NCBI GenBank assembly: GCA_030549495.1
Contig: JAUIRK010001052.1
Coordinates: 2,232,001-2,296,000, forward strand
Length of the DNA stretch: 64,000 nucleotides
Direction of reading: 5' to 3'
Origin: Nectonema munidae
Taxonomy: Eukaryota > Nematomorpha > Nectonematoida > Nectonematidae
Positions 47,901 through 55,769 of this stretch are shown here, in pieces. The position numbers and the translations under genes were made by a program. The notes under the pieces were generated by a model. That model was not told where the DNA came from, made no database searches, and saw nothing but the letters and a program-made list of their open reading frames with translations. How positions within the stretch are numbered: position 1 is the stretch's first letter; each line of letters starts with the position of its first letter.

Positions 47901-50061
47901 GTGTAATCACTATCTAGCGGAAATTTTTGGCTAGATTTTCTTGCGAAAAAGATATCTGTTTTAGTTTTTAGTGTGATGATCCAAAACCCGTTTTCCATCC
48001 TTTTGATTGAACAAGTAGGTGTTTTACATGCTCTTGATTTCAGTTGCTATTTCACATCCATACATTTTTTGAAATCATTGGATTTGTCAAAGGTGTACAC
48101 TGAATTTAAGATATAAAAAGTTATTATCTTATTAATTTTTTAGTATTTAAATTTTCGAAAAATATGCAAAAATTTTTTTTATCAAAATCTAAGCATTTAG
48201 GCTCTTTCTCTCTTAACCGTAAATTATCCATTTTCCAAAAATTAAGAAAAAGCAAAAGACTCTTTTGTACGTATTCTTATCATATCTTTTTTGCTTCATT
48301 CTTTTAACATATGTGTCTGGCTCAATGTGTTAAAATTATTTTACTATTAAATAGATAAAAAAATATGGATGAGTTGTTTAAAGAAATGCTACAATTTTGG
48401 GTGATTGCCTAATATGAGCGCATTCACAAATGTTGACTGTAGTATATATATATACAATATGCATTGACATTCGCACAAATTTTTAGAGTAATTTTTTGAG
48501 ATTTTAAGGGATGGGCGTTGAACGATAGTGAGTTATTCTACCTTAACAAATTCTCTCCCTCCCCCCATTATTCACGTGGGTTGTCCTAAGAGCCACACCT
48601 GCAAAATTAGTATGAATTTTGGAAAACGTTTTAACTCAATGCTTAGATATAGTTGTGTGTCAACATGTATTATTTCGGGTTTAGTTTAAATGATATCTTT
48701 AAATTAAATATGATAGAAATTCAATCAAAATGCATGCTTAGAATCTTTGCCCCTTATTAAGTTACTTGATTATTGTTAATAATAATCAGCTCGTCGCCAG
48801 ACTACAAGTACATGGGGTCAAACTGATTTTAATGTGTCCAGGACTAAAAGAAAGTGTATCCATTTATATATTTAAAGATGTATCGGATGTGAAATTTTTT
48901 GTATCCGAGGATGCAGATGCGGATATCAAAGTTAAAGTTTAGAGAGAAGATGTCAGAGTATATGTGTTATCATAAAGACGTTCTTTCGTTTTTTTTTGAA
49001 GGGTGGTTTTTCCTTTTGGGGGGGCCCCCCTTTTTTTCTTCCTTGAGGGTTTTTTGTTTAGGAATTTCTTTTGTTTTTTTTTCTTTTTTTTTTTTTTTTG
49101 CCCTGCTTTTTTTTTTTTTATTTTTTTTTAAATTTTTTTTTTTAAATGGGTTCTTTCAAAAATTGGGGTGGGGTTTTTTTTTTTTTTTTTTTCTTTATTT
49201 GGGGGGACTTCCTCCCCATTATCTTATCTTCTTTCAAATGACCGAAGATGTCAGTATTTATTAGTCTTTTTTCATCAGCTTTACGTAACGCCCATGTTTC
49301 ACTACTATATAATAAAACAGTTGTAGCACAACATTTATACATTTTTTTGCTTTTTAAAACCTCACATAATTCTCTAAACTTTTCCAAGTCTTCCACTTAT
49401 TGTTATTTAACACAAGCCGTCCTCTTCCACCCTATCTCCCAAATAATTGAAGCTCTTCACAATCTCATCATTTTCTATTTCACATATATTTTCTCTTTCT
49501 TTGGATATTATACAACTTCTAAATCTGAAACCTTTTTCTTTAGCATCCTTCAGAGATTTATCTTTTACAATCTTGCTACATCTTCTATGAACCCATTTAT
49601 TTTATGATCTTTTATTTATCATAAAGGCTCTTTTCATAAAAATAAAAAAATTCAGAAAAAAACTCGCTGGAAAATTACGGATGCCGGTGTTATTGCGAAT
49701 GTTGAAACTTGAATGATCCACGGATGAGGTTCTTAAGAGAATGTAAAAAATTTTGCGGATAATCTGGGGATGCGGTTATCCGATACATCTCTATTATATT
49801 TCAAGAGGGGTTCGTGGGGGAGGGCAAAAAATTGCATGTATTCATAGGCAAAGCGATAAAAATGAGGTCAATCAGTCATCTTTTGCCACAAACAAAGTAA
49901 TAATTATAGGTTAAGCTAACTAATAATACAAATTGCAGGAAGAAGCTAAAACTAGGATCATTTTTTCTGCATGTAGCCTTCAAAACGTCTATATAAATAA
50001 AGAGGAGATAGTTATCATCTCATTAGTTTACAGCAAGCCTATTCTTTTCTATATCTGCTGA
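17873..50061 (+). CDS. Single-pass membrane protein with MUC1-like SEA domain and acidic duplicated ectodomain (11 exons)
   Basis: Exons: 17873-17930, 24759-24794, 26950-27015, 33261-34067, 38901-39562, 43198-43262, 43317-43450, 45315-45421, 45485-45574, 47788-47868 and probably 49939-50061. All borders are GT-AG and every phase fits, giving about 742 residues. Order: signal peptide (1-19); acidic N-terminus; module A (72-111); Glu/Asp/Ser-rich spacer; module B (330-369); second acidic Ser/Thr spacer; SEA domain (509-609) with F-K-K-G-S-I-I-V at 564-571; short stalk; one hydrophobic helix (625-645); cytoplasmic tail. Several N-glycosylation sites (NNT, NAT, NTT, NES, NGS) lie outside. SEA domains with this motif cleave themselves between G and S and stay joined as a heterodimer, as in MUC1. 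The likely role is surface glycocalyx, adhesion or signalling, which is inference. No orthologue name can be given. Confidence 0.85.
18516..19473. repeat. 25-bp satellite, about 38 units
   Basis: Head-to-tail copies of AATTTGGCTGTCACCCCATA plus AGGAA. Central units are nearly identical. They alternate CACC/CGCC and AAGG/AACG forms. The first three units (GGCGGTC, AACG) and the last (CGCCCGATAACG) are divergent edge copies. Three units make 75 bases, so repetitive ghost frames of 25-residue period appear, and these are not genes. The array lies in intron 1 of the SEA-protein gene. Confidence 0.95.
19975..20345. mobile_element. Worn hAT MITE of the 'GGTCCATGGACCCC' family
   Basis: It opens near TAGTGTAGTCG...ATCCATGGACCC and closes with GGGTCCATGTGGACCCCAGT and GAGAAAAAG. 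These mirror the ends of the intact element at 40575-41056. No target duplication was resolved. Confidence 0.55.
21359..21889. mobile_element. MULE-like MITE with long TIRs and perfect 9-bp target duplication
   Basis: Inverted arms of roughly 90-100 bases start GGTTCACTGTAATTTCATCG and, from the other end, GGTATCCAGTAATTTCATCG. Each arm repeats the word TTTCATCG or close variants about five times. Direct copies of GAGGAGTGC flank it (21350-21358 and 21890-21898). Nine-base duplications and long TIRs are typical of Mutator-like elements. It is 531 bp with no coding capacity. Confidence 0.75.
22200..22630. other. Repeat debris in intron 1, including one hAT-like end
   Basis: GGCTACCCCTG at about 22607 looks like the right end of a hAT element. 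The matching left end was not found. The rest shows no gene. Confidence 0.3.
23440..24240 (+). mobile_element. Tigger/pogo-type transposase relic
   Basis: Fragments in order match Tigger transposase. A CENP-B-type DNA-binding segment comes first (PKNIHISGAIIQKKGPIFA then KAWNGWSNRWAS, 23466-23580). Then comes a worn catalytic start with SVKVEKSKKE (23720-23750), a segment on an ESLKS-LG pattern (23780-23815), and a final DDE segment with FVPTNTSSPLQPLNQD (24069-24117). The frame is broken several times, so it is an inactive DNA transposon in intron 1. Confidence 0.7.
25900..26340 (-). mobile_element. Possible transposase N-terminus relic
   Basis: Minus-strand reading gives a serine/acid-rich segment (SDSESCTPSSSSSSFIDFYD) resembling the acidic N-termini of the piggyBac copies in this window. 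Nothing else supports it. Confidence 0.2.
28981..30349 (+). mobile_element. piggyBac-type transposon, internally deleted, with paired ends
   Basis: The ends are inverted: ATGACATTGCGGTCA at the left and, on the other strand, ATGACATTGGGGTCA at the right, with a GGTCAAAATGACC palindrome just inside. Coding remnants are an acidic N-terminus (29369-29460), KDGTRW (29500) and a C-terminal stretch with VYSTKLFFSDNVSL (29629-29670). The chain then runs through FYNSTK to a cysteine-rich tail with CHKCCLSTCGKC (30135-30180). The catalytic middle is gone at about 29600. No TTAA duplication is evident. It lies in intron 3 of the SEA-protein gene. Confidence 0.75.
30780..32450 (+). repeat. Unnamed repeat family, copy 1, with ~140-bp internal tandem units
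   Basis: About five diverged units, each with GAGTCCAGAAATGAAACCAG or variants, fall at about 31361, 31499, 31649, 31766 and 31927. The upstream flank (TTAAAGATTTTT...) and the downstream flank (GCTAGCGATTTTAG at 32100) also match copy 2 at 54130-55500. No protein is encoded. The class is unknown. Confidence 0.65.
33261..34067 (+). CDS. Exon 4: module A and acidic spacer of the SEA protein
   Basis: An 807-base class 1-1 exon between a TTTCACTTTAG acceptor and a GACG/GTAGCG donor. It opens with module A (P73 ... YRMYFNN ... GKILKEYVPINEA). A short Lys-rich part follows and then about 200 residues dominated by Glu, Asp and Ser. It could be skipped or repeated without shifting the frame. The open frame runs four codons past the donor to a stop, so the donor choice is set by phase and by the match of exon 5. 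Confidence 0.85.
34068..36590. other. Intron 4 of the SEA-protein gene, first part: no gene seen
   Basis: AT-rich DNA. A short GC-richer patch occurs at 34185-34265. No supported frame and no clear repeat ends. Confidence 0.4.
36600..37134. repeat. Foldback element of inverted tandem units
   Basis: The left arm consists of two ~125-bp units (words CACCCCAAAACATACCAAAA, GAAAACGATGTCCATATATG). The right arm holds their inverse (CATATATGGACATTGTTTTC inverted, TTTTGGGGTG). The centre is near 36860. The arms are diverged, so the element is old. Confidence 0.75.
37140..38895. other. Intron 4, last part: no gene seen
   Basis: AT-rich, with a 94-codon frame (38424-38708) lacking any family match or splice signals in phase. 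Confidence 0.4.
38901..39562 (+). CDS. Exon 5: module B, acidic Ser/Thr spacer and start of the SEA domain
   Basis: Begins, like exon 4, with AC after the acceptor and completes a GAC codon. Module B (PPLKIKDKEYKMYMN ... KTYKEYVPVNDA) matches module A at Y-K/R-M-Y, N, T-E, G-K and K-E-Y-V-P-I/V-N-D/E-A. A Ser/Thr/Glu-rich spacer follows. The exon ends with the first SEA segment (509-543, VTLRFKIENGSN to SKKLTTL) at a CTC/GTAAGT donor in phase 0. The upstream ATG at 38876 lies before the acceptor and is not a start. Confidence 0.85.
40575..41056. mobile_element. hAT MITE with 8-bp target duplication, nested in piggyBac relic
   Basis: Ends are CAGTGGTTCCCAA and CTGGGAACCACTG. The flanks GTTTAGAA (40567-40574) and GTCTAGAA (41057-41064) differ at one base. 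GGTCCATGGACCCC lies just inside the left end. The piggyBac reading resumes on both sides. Confidence 0.85.
41182..41355 (+). mobile_element. 5'-truncated LINE with 12-bp target duplication
   Basis: A 174-bp insert ends in a protein-like tail (REKWRLKIMATDPQL) and a (GAA)n-type tail. It is flanked by AGCTCCATTTCT at 41170-41181 and 41356-41367. Removing it restores continuous minus-strand piggyBac reading (FREMEL-VGRK) across the site. Confidence 0.75.
41870..43197. other. Intron 5, last part: no gene seen
   Basis: AT-rich, with no supported frame or repeat ends. Confidence 0.4.
43198..43450 (+). CDS. Exons 6 and 7: core of the SEA domain with GSIIV cleavage site
   Basis: Exon 6 (43198-43262) gives VNLIYEEKLGEDYAGVSNF-V-F. 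Exon 7 (43317-43450) gives K-K-G-S-I-I-V and the next two SEA segments. A 54-base intron lies inside the lysine codon three residues before the scissile bond. The spacing from the KDPTSKEY helix through the loop to F-x-x-G-S-I-I-V parallels human MUC1 (EDPSTDYY ... FRPGSVVV). The exon ends GGA-A before GTAAGG. Confidence 0.88.
43560..43660. repeat. Short repeat debris with GGACAAAA words
   Basis: GGACAAAA occurs three times within 100 bases (43573, 43592, 43639), next to CCCCGG and CCCCGGG. It resembles the repeated ends of the MITE at 12324-12629, but no borders were found. Confidence 0.25.
44260..44930. other. Intron 7: GC-rich repeat debris
   Basis: It contains a GGGTTCG/GGGATCGGG patch (44390-44430), a CCCCGTGGGGAACCGGG patch (44690-44720) and a hAT-like end (GGGCGAACATCC plus G-runs, about 44790). 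No gene is supported. The open frames here and at 44932-45183 do not join the SEA exons. Confidence 0.35.
45315..45574 (+). CDS. Exons 8 and 9: stalk, membrane helix and cytoplasmic tail
   Basis: Exon 8 (45315-45421) finishes a serine codon, then gives a basic/serine stalk (RASKSKAGMSEPWK) and a 21-residue hydrophobic run rich in Ile, Leu, Val and Phe. Exon 9 (45485-45574) starts with the basic stop-transfer stretch I-L-R-R-F-K and continues with an Asn/Ser-rich tail. The charge distribution fits type I topology. The intron between them is 63 bases. Confidence 0.85.
46221..46350. mobile_element. 130-bp piggyBac-like MITE with TTAA duplication
   Basis: TTAA stands at both borders (46217-46220 and 46351-46354). 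The inverted ends are ACCGGTTATCGACC and, from the right, TCCGTTATCGACA. Its right half matches 16552-16612. TTAA duplication is the hallmark of piggyBac. Confidence 0.75.
46925..47380. mobile_element. Possible TIR MITE, diverged
   Basis: The left part repeats GAAAATT-CCACC words (46945-47000). Near 47335-47385 a loosely inverted series occurs (GGTGAAATTTTGAG, ATAATTTTCTGGG). No target duplication was found. Confidence 0.25.
47788..47868 (+). CDS. Exon 10: cytoplasmic tail continuation
   Basis: An 81-base phase 0-0 exon between a long T-run acceptor and CAC/GTAATT. It encodes SFDNKLDASDFVAQSNVNSP and a few more residues. If the donor is not used, reading runs on for about 21 codons to a TAG near 47934, an alternative end. 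Confidence 0.65.
48990..49215. other. T/G homopolymer tract, possibly poorly resolved sequence
   Basis: Long T runs (up to about 20) broken by G and C runs, unlike anything else in the window. The frames crossing it (one on each strand) are artefacts of the runs. It may be a real slippage-prone tract or low-quality consensus. Confidence 0.6.
49215..49625 (-). mobile_element. LINE fragment (end of reverse transcriptase ORF)
   Basis: The minus strand gives VKSFNYLGDRVEEDGLC (near 49420-49470), then LYSSETWALRKADEKRL (49270-49320). This is the order seen in the C-terminal region of RTE-like LINE ORF2. It is broken and truncated, nested in the hAT MITE. Confidence 0.6.
49939..50061 (+). CDS. Probable last exon of the SEA-protein gene
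   Basis: After TTGCAG, an open phase-0 frame of 40 codons (EEAKTRIIFSACSLQNVYIN and on) ends with TGA. It fits the phase of exon 10. However, it is hydrophobic for a cytoplasmic tail and contains an AATAAA at about 49996, so the true 3' end may differ. Confidence 0.4.
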   Translation, partial: EEAKTRIIFSACSLQNVYINKEEIVIISLVYSKPILFYIC

Positions 50062-52370
50062 ATCAAAGTAAGTTAGAAATTTTATTGATGAAAATGATTT
50101 TCATGTTTGATTGGGTGCAAAAAAACCACTGTAAATATGACTAATTTTTCATTTAAAACGAATCTATGATGTTATTGTGATTTTAGTTAATAAGTTTCCG
50201 TTAAGTATTCTTTTCAATTAGGGAATTAATATCATATGCCTCTTTACTTATTTGGTTTGTTCTTAATTCCTTGGGAATCATTTCAAAAATTTTAATATTT
50301 ATCTGATAGATATTTAAGGAAATTATTAATTAGGATTATGACATTCACTAAACAAAAGTTGGTAAAAATAAAGGAGCTTTTGAAGAAGTAGAATCTATAT
50401 TTTAAAGTATCAATAGTTTGGTATGGTCTCCTTTGAAGAATAGCTGTTCCGTTTAACAAAACAAAATGGAAAAAAGAATCTTTTTGTTTATCCACTGATT
50501 TATCAATAAATCAAATTATGAAATCAGTAATTAATTAGTTACTAATAAAAAAATCAAATTTTACATTATTTTTAGCTTATTATAGATTGATTTTTAGTTA
50601 GATTAATTTAAATTTTTGTCATTTTGTGGCGTTTTTAATTTTGTATTTAGAATTAAATCTAAATTTGGAGCTTTTAGAGACCAACGTTGGCATTTCTTTT
50701 TTTAACCATAGAAAACTGGTATGACAGACATCTGCGTCACAAGAAATGAAAATTGTTTGCTTTAATTATGTAAAATTCCATTTTTTACTTTTGCCAAAAT
50801 AACTAGTAGTGAGAATGAGTTAAAAATTTTGATGAGTTTAAATATTTATTTTTGTAGTGGCATAGATAGGAGCGTTTCGTACACGCCTGAGCGTTACCCT
50901 CTTTTGAGGTTTGGAAAAAATTTATAGGCAGTATATAAATAACTTACGTTCTTCTTAATAGTTTCAAAGAATACACTTCATGCCAATATGTGCCATTCTA
51001 AATCTAAAAGATCATATAAATGAATCATGCAATGTTCAATAGATGTGCCCCATAACGCTTTGAGGAGGACATTTTTGAAGACTAGTCGTCTCCTTCCTTT
51101 TCAATTACAATTCTATGTATTTAGGTAGGCTATTTTCATTTCTTGGAACACCGGTCTCATACTCGTGGTCAAAAGGCTATGGTCCTTGTTCTTCAAAAGC
51201 GGCATAGAAATTTCGATCTTGATTTCATCTAATCATAACCAAAAGGAAAAATGAAATGTGTGTAGGGAAGATGCTGCTGAACTATTTCTATACCTTGTGT
51301 GTGAAATTGTAAATATCATGAACAACAAGAGATAGTTTCATGTATTACAACAAAATTGACATCTATTTTAGCTCGAGCATTAGTCAATGCTTTTCAGATT
51401 TAGGTATCAGAATAAGTTAGAAAAAATGAGTGTCCAAAGAAAGAAGGTTTAAATAGTTTTTTGGCTTACAAAAAATTCAAGAGCATGTCTTCTTTTTAAT
51501 ATACTTTTAATTTACTAATAATGATCATTAGAAGTCCGGGAGGAAACCCGTAAATCTTAATGTGACTAAATTAATTAGATCATAGGGAGCAGGAATAAAA
51601 CAATTGGTTGCATGGGTAGTTGAATATAAATTTTTAACTTGAAACTTAAATTCCAAAAAGCAAAAGCAATTTTTTAAATATTTTTTTCTTAAGCCGCCAA
51701 GTGAACATGAAAAATCGATAGAAGAAGCTACTGGTCATAATATGGAAGATTAAGTACATTTGCAAGTTATTACTAAAATTTGAAATAAATAAAGTTTCAT
51801 TTTTCATGCGATGTGAAATATCTTATAACCCACGAGTTGACATTTTTTGTTTTATGTTTCGAATTGCACTTTTCTTTTTCATCATATTGTGAAAGTGTGT
51901 GGGGAAACGATATTCCAATAATAAAGCATCTTTTTTTTTGAAGAGTGAAAGTCAAACTTAATTTTAAAACTTAATTTCTGCCTGTGTATGAAAATAACCC
52001 ATTTCAAAAATGGGAAAAAATATTTTTTGATGTATTTATTCTAGAAATTGATCTTTTAAAATTTTATGATTTTTATGTAAAAAAAATACTATCACAAATC
52101 AATTGTAAATTCATAATTCAATTTAATTAATTGTTAATTAAACATGATGTATATCATCGAAAATGAATATATCATGTTAGTGTATTGACACTGTGAGAAA
52201 AAAATAAATGGTATCAAGCATAACAATGTTTATTCATCCTAAAAAATAATATTAATTAAAAAAATAATATGAATTCTAAAAAATAATATTAATTAAAAAA
52301 ATAATATGAATTCTAAAAAATAATAATAAAAAATAAAAAGATTAAGAAAAGCATTATAAATAATGTTTGC
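50062..52370. other. No gene recognised
   Basis: AT-rich DNA downstream of the SEA-protein gene. A 37-bp unit (AAAAAATAATATTAATT...) is repeated two to three times at 52232-52325. Confidence 0.4.
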
Positions 52371-52445
52371 AGTAATGTTGAATTTTTCGAGCTTTTTCAT
52401 GAGGAGAGGGTGATTTACTTTGTCGAAAGCTTATCAGATTGTTTT
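52371..52445 (-). mobile_element. Short LINE reverse-transcriptase fragment
   Basis: The minus strand reads AFDKVNHPLLMKKLEKFNIT, the conserved 'AFD.V.H..L...L' motif of non-LTR reverse transcriptases (CR1/jockey-like). Nothing clear continues on either side. Confidence 0.55.
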
Positions 52446-52880
52446 CCCAGTTTAAAAGATCCATATAAAATGAGAAGCAGTCTATAACAAGATTTAACAT
52501 GTATATTGTATACGGCTAGCTAAGGTATTAAAAAGAGTTTTTTGGCGCATACTTTTCTCTCCAATGCAAGAAGAATTTTGAAATGCTGAAATTGTCCTTA
52601 CTTTTATCATAAAGCCTTGAACCTTCTTGATTTTTGAATGAGGTATGTCCCACCATATCAAATATCGCAAGAGTATCTTTTTGTTGTTTTTCTAAATTGA
52701 TTTCGAGTATTGACTAAAAGATTACTTGTGGGACAATTTCAACAGTAAAACATGTACTTGCAACCAAGCCTATATAACATTCAGAGTCCTAATTAATTAG
52801 TCCCGAATGATTTCTTCATCCTTCCATTGCTATTATTATTATTTCTCCTCTATTCTGTTTGACGACTACTTTTTCTCTGT

Positions 52881-53048
52881 CCAGTAGTCTACTCGTCTCA
52901 GTACTGACCTTACAGCAGCTAGACGCCTGTTGAGCCACGCGAGCTGCGCCCTTGGAGAGCGCGGAATTTCTCTGAAATAAATTGCGACTAAAATCTCTGA
53001 AGTAAATTTTACGCTTTGTGCATCCTTTTCGATCTCTAGCTGGTCCAT
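52881..53048 (-). CDS. Possible first coding exon of an unidentified minus-strand gene
   Basis: A patch much richer in GC than its surroundings encodes MDQLEIEKDAQSVKF and on to about 45 residues (…AQLAWLNRRLAA), followed by a GTAAGG donor-like site at 52909-52914. The composition is that of a soluble helical protein. No downstream exon was found at lower coordinates and the family is not recognised. Confidence 0.3.
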
Positions 53049-53099
53049 CTTTCTCTATGTTATTTTTTCACTTTCTTCACTCTACGCCAATATCGCAAC

Positions 53100-54130
53100 C
53101 TTGGGAAACAAATTATAAAAGAGATGAGGAAATTTGAAAGCTTAATTATACCTAACCTACCCTTATCAAGGTAAAATTACTTCTGAAATTTTCTGACTTC
53201 AGAGATTTTACCAAATGTTTAGCAACAACAGAAGTCTAGAGAGAAGATAATAATGATCTTTTAAAAAAATTATGAAAGAAAGGATATCTCATTGGGTAAA
53301 ACTGAATGTAACAAACAAAATAAAATGAAAGGATAAAGTTAAAAGTTCATAAAAGGAGGAAAGGAATTGAAATGACTCAGAAGTACTATGTCAGAACAAC
53401 AATAAAAAGAAAGAGACTAGTGTGTTGAATGCTGTTCATTTGTTCTGGCATCTTTCAAGGATTTGAAAATTCAGTAAAAAGTGAATAATGCTGGATTGGA
53501 CCGTGAGTCAGAAGGTGAAAATTTTCCTTTCTCAAATATTCTCAGCCGCTGCAAAAAGACATTTCTTCAATGAACGTATGGCAGCACTTGAGCTAATCTC
53601 TGTTGAAAATAAAGCATCTACCGCACAAGAACGTGAGGTGAATAATTAAGGATAAGACACCCATTTTGTGAAGAGAATTGCAACTTCAAAAATCGCACAA
53701 ACTCTGCAAATGATCTCCAATCAAAGTACGATATTTTCCCTGGTAAAGATTCCTTGAAAATTTTGAAGCAAGCTCACAAAGATGTCGTATCCTTCGCAAA
53801 GTTTGGCCACCAAACAAATCTTAATGCTTTTTTCAACGAAAAGTAAAAATGTATGCACTCCACCCCTTTACTCCTTGACAATAAAAGCTCGTAACGTCTT
53901 TGATTGTCATTAAAATGTTAAATTCATTTGAAATAGTTTCATTTGAAGCTCATTATTTTTATCGTCAAAAGGAATGCATCAGAATTAGGACTCATTCGAA
54001 AACCTTGTTCTGATACCTCTCCTCGTAGCGTCTCTCCTTCCTCTCACTCACTTTGCCAATGCTGATCTGTTGATGACCGTAGTGCTCGCAAATTTATCTT
54101 TATGAGGCTTTTCGTCCTTTTTAAGTTTTA
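53100..54130. other. No gene recognised
   Basis: The stretch 53480-53850 has somewhat protein-like fragments in several frames (for example ERMAALELISVENKASTAQE on the plus strand, near 53574-53633). It may be a worn transposase or gene relic that I cannot assign. Confidence 0.3.
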
Positions 54131-55500
54131 CTGCATTTTTTCATGATGGACTCAGCCCCATTTTGTCCTCATATTTATGATGACAACTGTTTCAAAATTT
54201 CTAGATCACTTTTTTAGTCAATTGATGGTTGAAATATTAACTAATAAGATAAAGGTTTAAAGATTTTTGATTCACAATGGAGGAGATTCTTCACGGTCAA
54301 GACGTTTTTTCAAAATCTCATTACTAAATTTTTACACCATCTCCTAGCCTAGTTCATTGGAAAACGGTATATCTTTGGTGTAGACAAGTTACGTACTTGT
54401 TTCTTAAAACTATATAGCTAATTGATAATTTCAGACATCTGAAATTGATATTTCCATAAATTTATCAATTATATTGATATTTCTTTTTCAATTATTTAAA
54501 TTTATTGATATTTCAATTTCAATAAATTTTGATAAATTATCTGAAAATAATATTTCAGATAATAAAACAAATTGATAAATTCAGATACCCTTGCACCCTA
54601 ATTGCGAAAACTAATTCCTAAAATGAGCTTAGCCTTGTAATATAAAAAATCGAAAACTGAGTCCAAAAATTAAATCAATATGGCGATCTTGTATAAAAAA
54701 TATATTTTATTGAGAATATAAATAATATAGAAAATAATTTTTAGTCATCAACTACAAATATGATTGACATTTTGACACTCTAATTGCAAAAAATGAGTCG
54801 AGAAATAAAATCAACATCCTCGATCTATTTTAAAAATCTATTAAAATGTGAATAATATTCTTGGACACAATTTTCAGGCGTAATTCGCAAATTTGGTCGA
54901 CACTTTTAGACATTTCCACATCCTAATTGCTAAAACTGAGTTGAGAAATGAAATCAGCATGGTCGATTTCATATAAAAAAATTTAATTTTATTTAAAATT
55001 GAATGAATATTTTCGTAAACAATGTTATCACCAATCAAAACTTTGATTGACATATGCTACAAAGTTGAAATTTTTATTTGAAAAAGATGTATGTTGTGTT
55101 CCAATATGTATGATCATAAGTTTTTGACAGTGTATCTAATGTAAAAGCGAAATTATAATTTATAGACGTTATAATATAAAAAAAAATTTTGATAGAAATG
55201 TATATTTGATTTTGATTGACAGTTTTTGAGATGAGAGGGTTATTCAACTACAGTGAAAATAGTAGCTAGCGATTTTAGGAAAAGTCACAAAGTGTGAAGA
55301 TAATTTTGTACTGTACTGGATCCCGCCTCTTACTGGCATTACGCAATGAAAATTCTGAGTACAACTCTTTTTCCATATCTGAACTAATCTTGCTCAATAA
55401 TTTAGATGTTGGAAAATTAGAATTTTCTCTTCCCCTTCCCCTCCCCTCTTTAAATCTGTTTTCAAAAAGCACGTTTCATCTCCTAACTTAAATAATAGTT
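54130..55500 (+). repeat. Unnamed repeat family, copy 2
   Basis: Same order as 30780-32450. The left flank contains ATAAAGGTTTAAAGATTTTT. Three internal units follow with GAGTCGAGAAATGAAATCAG-type words (about 54655, 54790, 54936). The right flank has GCTAGCGATTTTAGGAAAAG (55264). Copy 1 has five units, so the array changes copy number. Confidence 0.65.
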
Positions 55501-55543
55501 AGAAATAAAATCTTTGACAGATATGCCCATTGAGGTGAAATAA

Positions 55544-55762
55544 TTATAACAAATATAAAAAATTGGACACTATTGTTGATTTTTGCTAACTAGTTTCGGA
55601 GTATAAACTCCTTTTTCAAAGCAAATATATAAATGATAAAATGATGAGGAAAATAATGATTATTTTATTATTTATATATTTGCTTTGAAAAAGGAGTTTA
55701 TACTGCGAAACTAGTTAGCAAAAATCAACAATAAAGAGTCAAATTTTTTATATTTGATATAA
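55544..55762. repeat. Near-perfect foldback (about 98-bp arms, 19-bp loop)
   Basis: The left arm contains TTTTTGCTAACTAGTTTCGG and AAACTCCTTTTTCAAAGC. The right arm is their inverse with few differences. The arms start at TTATAACAAATATAAAAAAT. Little divergence suggests recent origin. RNA from it would form a long hairpin. Confidence 0.85.
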
Positions 55763-55769
55763 CTAAATA

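Larger units (their letters stand above)
48874..49793. mobile_element. hAT MITE related to 660-979, carrying inserted sequence
   Basis: Ends are AAAGATGTATCGGAT and, inverted, TAGAGATGTATCGGAT. The flanks ATATATTT (48866-48873) and TTATATTT (49794-49801) differ at one base. The interior contains a homopolymer tract and a LINE piece, so it is three times the length of its relative. Confidence 0.7.

Noticed and set aside
48899-49264. 121-codon phenylalanine-rich frame
   Set aside because: Built from T-runs of the homopolymer tract.
54420-54600. Repeated AATTGATAT words as a regulatory array
   Set aside because: Simple AT-rich tract inside a repeat copy; nothing separates it from low complexity.
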